A DNA stretch of 12,661 bases from positions 1 through 12,661 of the forward strand of contig CAYZXL010000097.1 in the NCBI GenBank assembly GCA_964482435.1, read 5' to 3'. The notes beneath the pieces were generated by a model. That model was not told the DNA's origin, did no database searches, and was given only the letters and a program-made list of their open reading frames with translations. Position numbers and translations under genes: made by a program. Source of the DNA: CAYZXL01 sp964482435 (lineage in GTDB: Bacteria > Auribacterota > JABMQX01). Shown piece by piece: positions 11,984 to 12,661 of this stretch. Every line of letters begins with the position of its first letter. The first letter of the stretch is position 1.

Positions 11984-12182
11984 CCGTCAGGGCTTCTGCC
12001 TGTCGAATTTTACAACGCTTCTGCCCCCGAAAGGTTCCTTCCGCCGGAGCGCTTCGCCGGACGGCAAGCGTCGCTGGATCAACCCATCTGTTTTTTCGGG
12101 GCCGGGGCGTGCCCTCCGTGTAAACCCCGATTTGTGTGTGGCCAGGGCCATGTTGGACGGCCCCGACACCGCACGCCGCACT
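11984..12182. other. Intergenic DNA upstream of the peptidase
   Basis: I see no gene here. The stretch should contain the peptidase promoter on the minus strand, but no pair of hexamers stands out. A partial palindrome, CCGGAGCGCTTCGCCGG, sits near 12043-12060. Confidence 0.4.
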
Positions 12183-12234
12183 GTGGCACGGGCGTCTCGC
12201 CCGTGAAGGATCATGGGCAGGATGCCCATGCCAC
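12183..12234. repeat. Double-hairpin repeat, copy 2
   Basis: This is the better-preserved copy. CACGGGCG-TCT-CGCCCGTG (12187-12205) and ATGGGCA-GGA-TGCCCAT (12213-12229) are both perfect, and the ends GTGGCA (12183-12188) and TGCCAC (12229-12234) are inverted. It is the same design and orientation as the copy at 5630-5683, about 6.5 kb away. Confidence 0.8.
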
Positions 12235-12306
12235 CACAAAACCCGTAGCTCTGTCGCATGCGGACAACACCGGCATCCCCGCCCCACAAAAGGGGCTTGC
12301 CCTCCG

Positions 12307-12661
12307 TTACTTCAGCGACTCCAGTTTTATCGCATCAATCCCGAAGAAGTAACCGGTTGATTTGTCGTTCTTCCCGACCATCTCGACGCGGAGAACGTCG
12401 CCCTTTCCCTTTAGCAAAATCCGGTCCAGCACTATCGGTTTTCCTCGGAGGACCTGCGCCGTGTGAGCGTCGTAAGGCTTTCCGAATTTGATGCCGTTGA
12501 CGGAGATTTGACCGTACCCGTAGTCCCACGAAGTGACCGGGAAGATTGTCATCTTGTAGGCACCGGGGGCGACTTCTGGAAGACCAAGCTCAACCCACGA
12601 GCCTGCCTTCTGTCCTTTAATCCACATCTGGTTGTCGTTGCTGAACTCGCCAGAGCCGGAG
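12307..12661 (-). CDS. C-terminal end of a probable carbohydrate-related protein (partial)
   Basis: The frame is open from the right edge of the window to a TAA at 12307-12309, giving 117 visible residues; the N terminus is outside. The visible part is a beta-rich domain with SWVELGLPEVAPGAYKMTIF, SWDYGYGQISVNG and GKNDKSTGYFFGIDAIKLE. This pattern resembles the C-terminal jelly-roll found after DUF2961 (GH172-like) domains and in other carbohydrate-binding modules. An internal ATG at 12627 is not the start, because the same domain continues upstream of it (SGSGEFSNDNQ). A role in glycan binding or breakdown is inferred, and the exported oxidoreductase in this window would fit such a lifestyle. 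Confidence 0.8.
   Translation of the reverse strand, partial: SGSGEFSNDNQMWIKGQKAGSWVELGLPEVAPGAYKMTIFPVTSWDYGYGQISVNGIKFGKPYDAHTAQVLRGKPIVLDRILLKGKGDVLRVEMVGKNDKSTGYFFGIDAIKLESLK

Overview
The window is GC-rich and every convincing protein gene lies on the minus strand; one tRNA lies on the plus strand. The gene content is bacterial: a TAT-exported Gfo/Idh/MocA oxidoreductase, the short archaeal/eukaryote-type prolyl-tRNA synthetase, a PAS histidine kinase with a partner receiver protein, a YugP-type membrane peptidase and the end of a probable carbohydrate-related protein. TAT-exported Gfo/Idh proteins and many small GC-rich palindromes are typical of uncultured PVC/FCB-like or candidate-phylum lineages (Planctomycetota, Hydrogenedentota, Sumerlaeota and similar). 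This placement is an inference of low to moderate confidence.

Layout from left to right. 1-414 holds a promoter-like site and tRNA-Ser(GCU), converging on the oxidoreductase gene (415-1620). An anonymous gap follows (1621-1905) with an orphan reading frame. Next is a tight cluster read right to left, purC (5192-4296), a Cof-type HAD phosphatase (4299-3379, ATGA overlap with purC) and proS (3336-1906). 5193-6131 has no credible gene but holds a candidate purC promoter and many inverted repeats. 6132-9965 holds four genes read right to left: a GRAM/PH-like protein, an alpha-crystallin (Hsp20-like) protein, a receiver-only response regulator overlapping it by 8 bases, and a PAS sensor kinase with receiver-like ends. 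9966-11235 is gene-free and densely packed with palindromes and short tandem repeats. 11236-11943 encodes the YugP-type zinc peptidase. 11944-12306 is another repeat-rich gap. 12307-12661 is the C-terminal end of a protein that enters from the right edge.

The purC-HAD-proS block is housekeeping. The 6.1-10.0 kb block looks like an envelope or protein-stress signalling locus: a kinase and a regulator without a DNA-binding domain sit beside a small heat-shock-like protein, which suggests a protein-level output. The most striking non-genic feature is a family of short perfect hairpins (core CCCGCC, loop TTC or GAA, GGCGGG). They occur between genes, just upstream of ribosome binding sites, and in frame inside at least two coding sequences of the accessory half, but I did not find this family in the housekeeping half.
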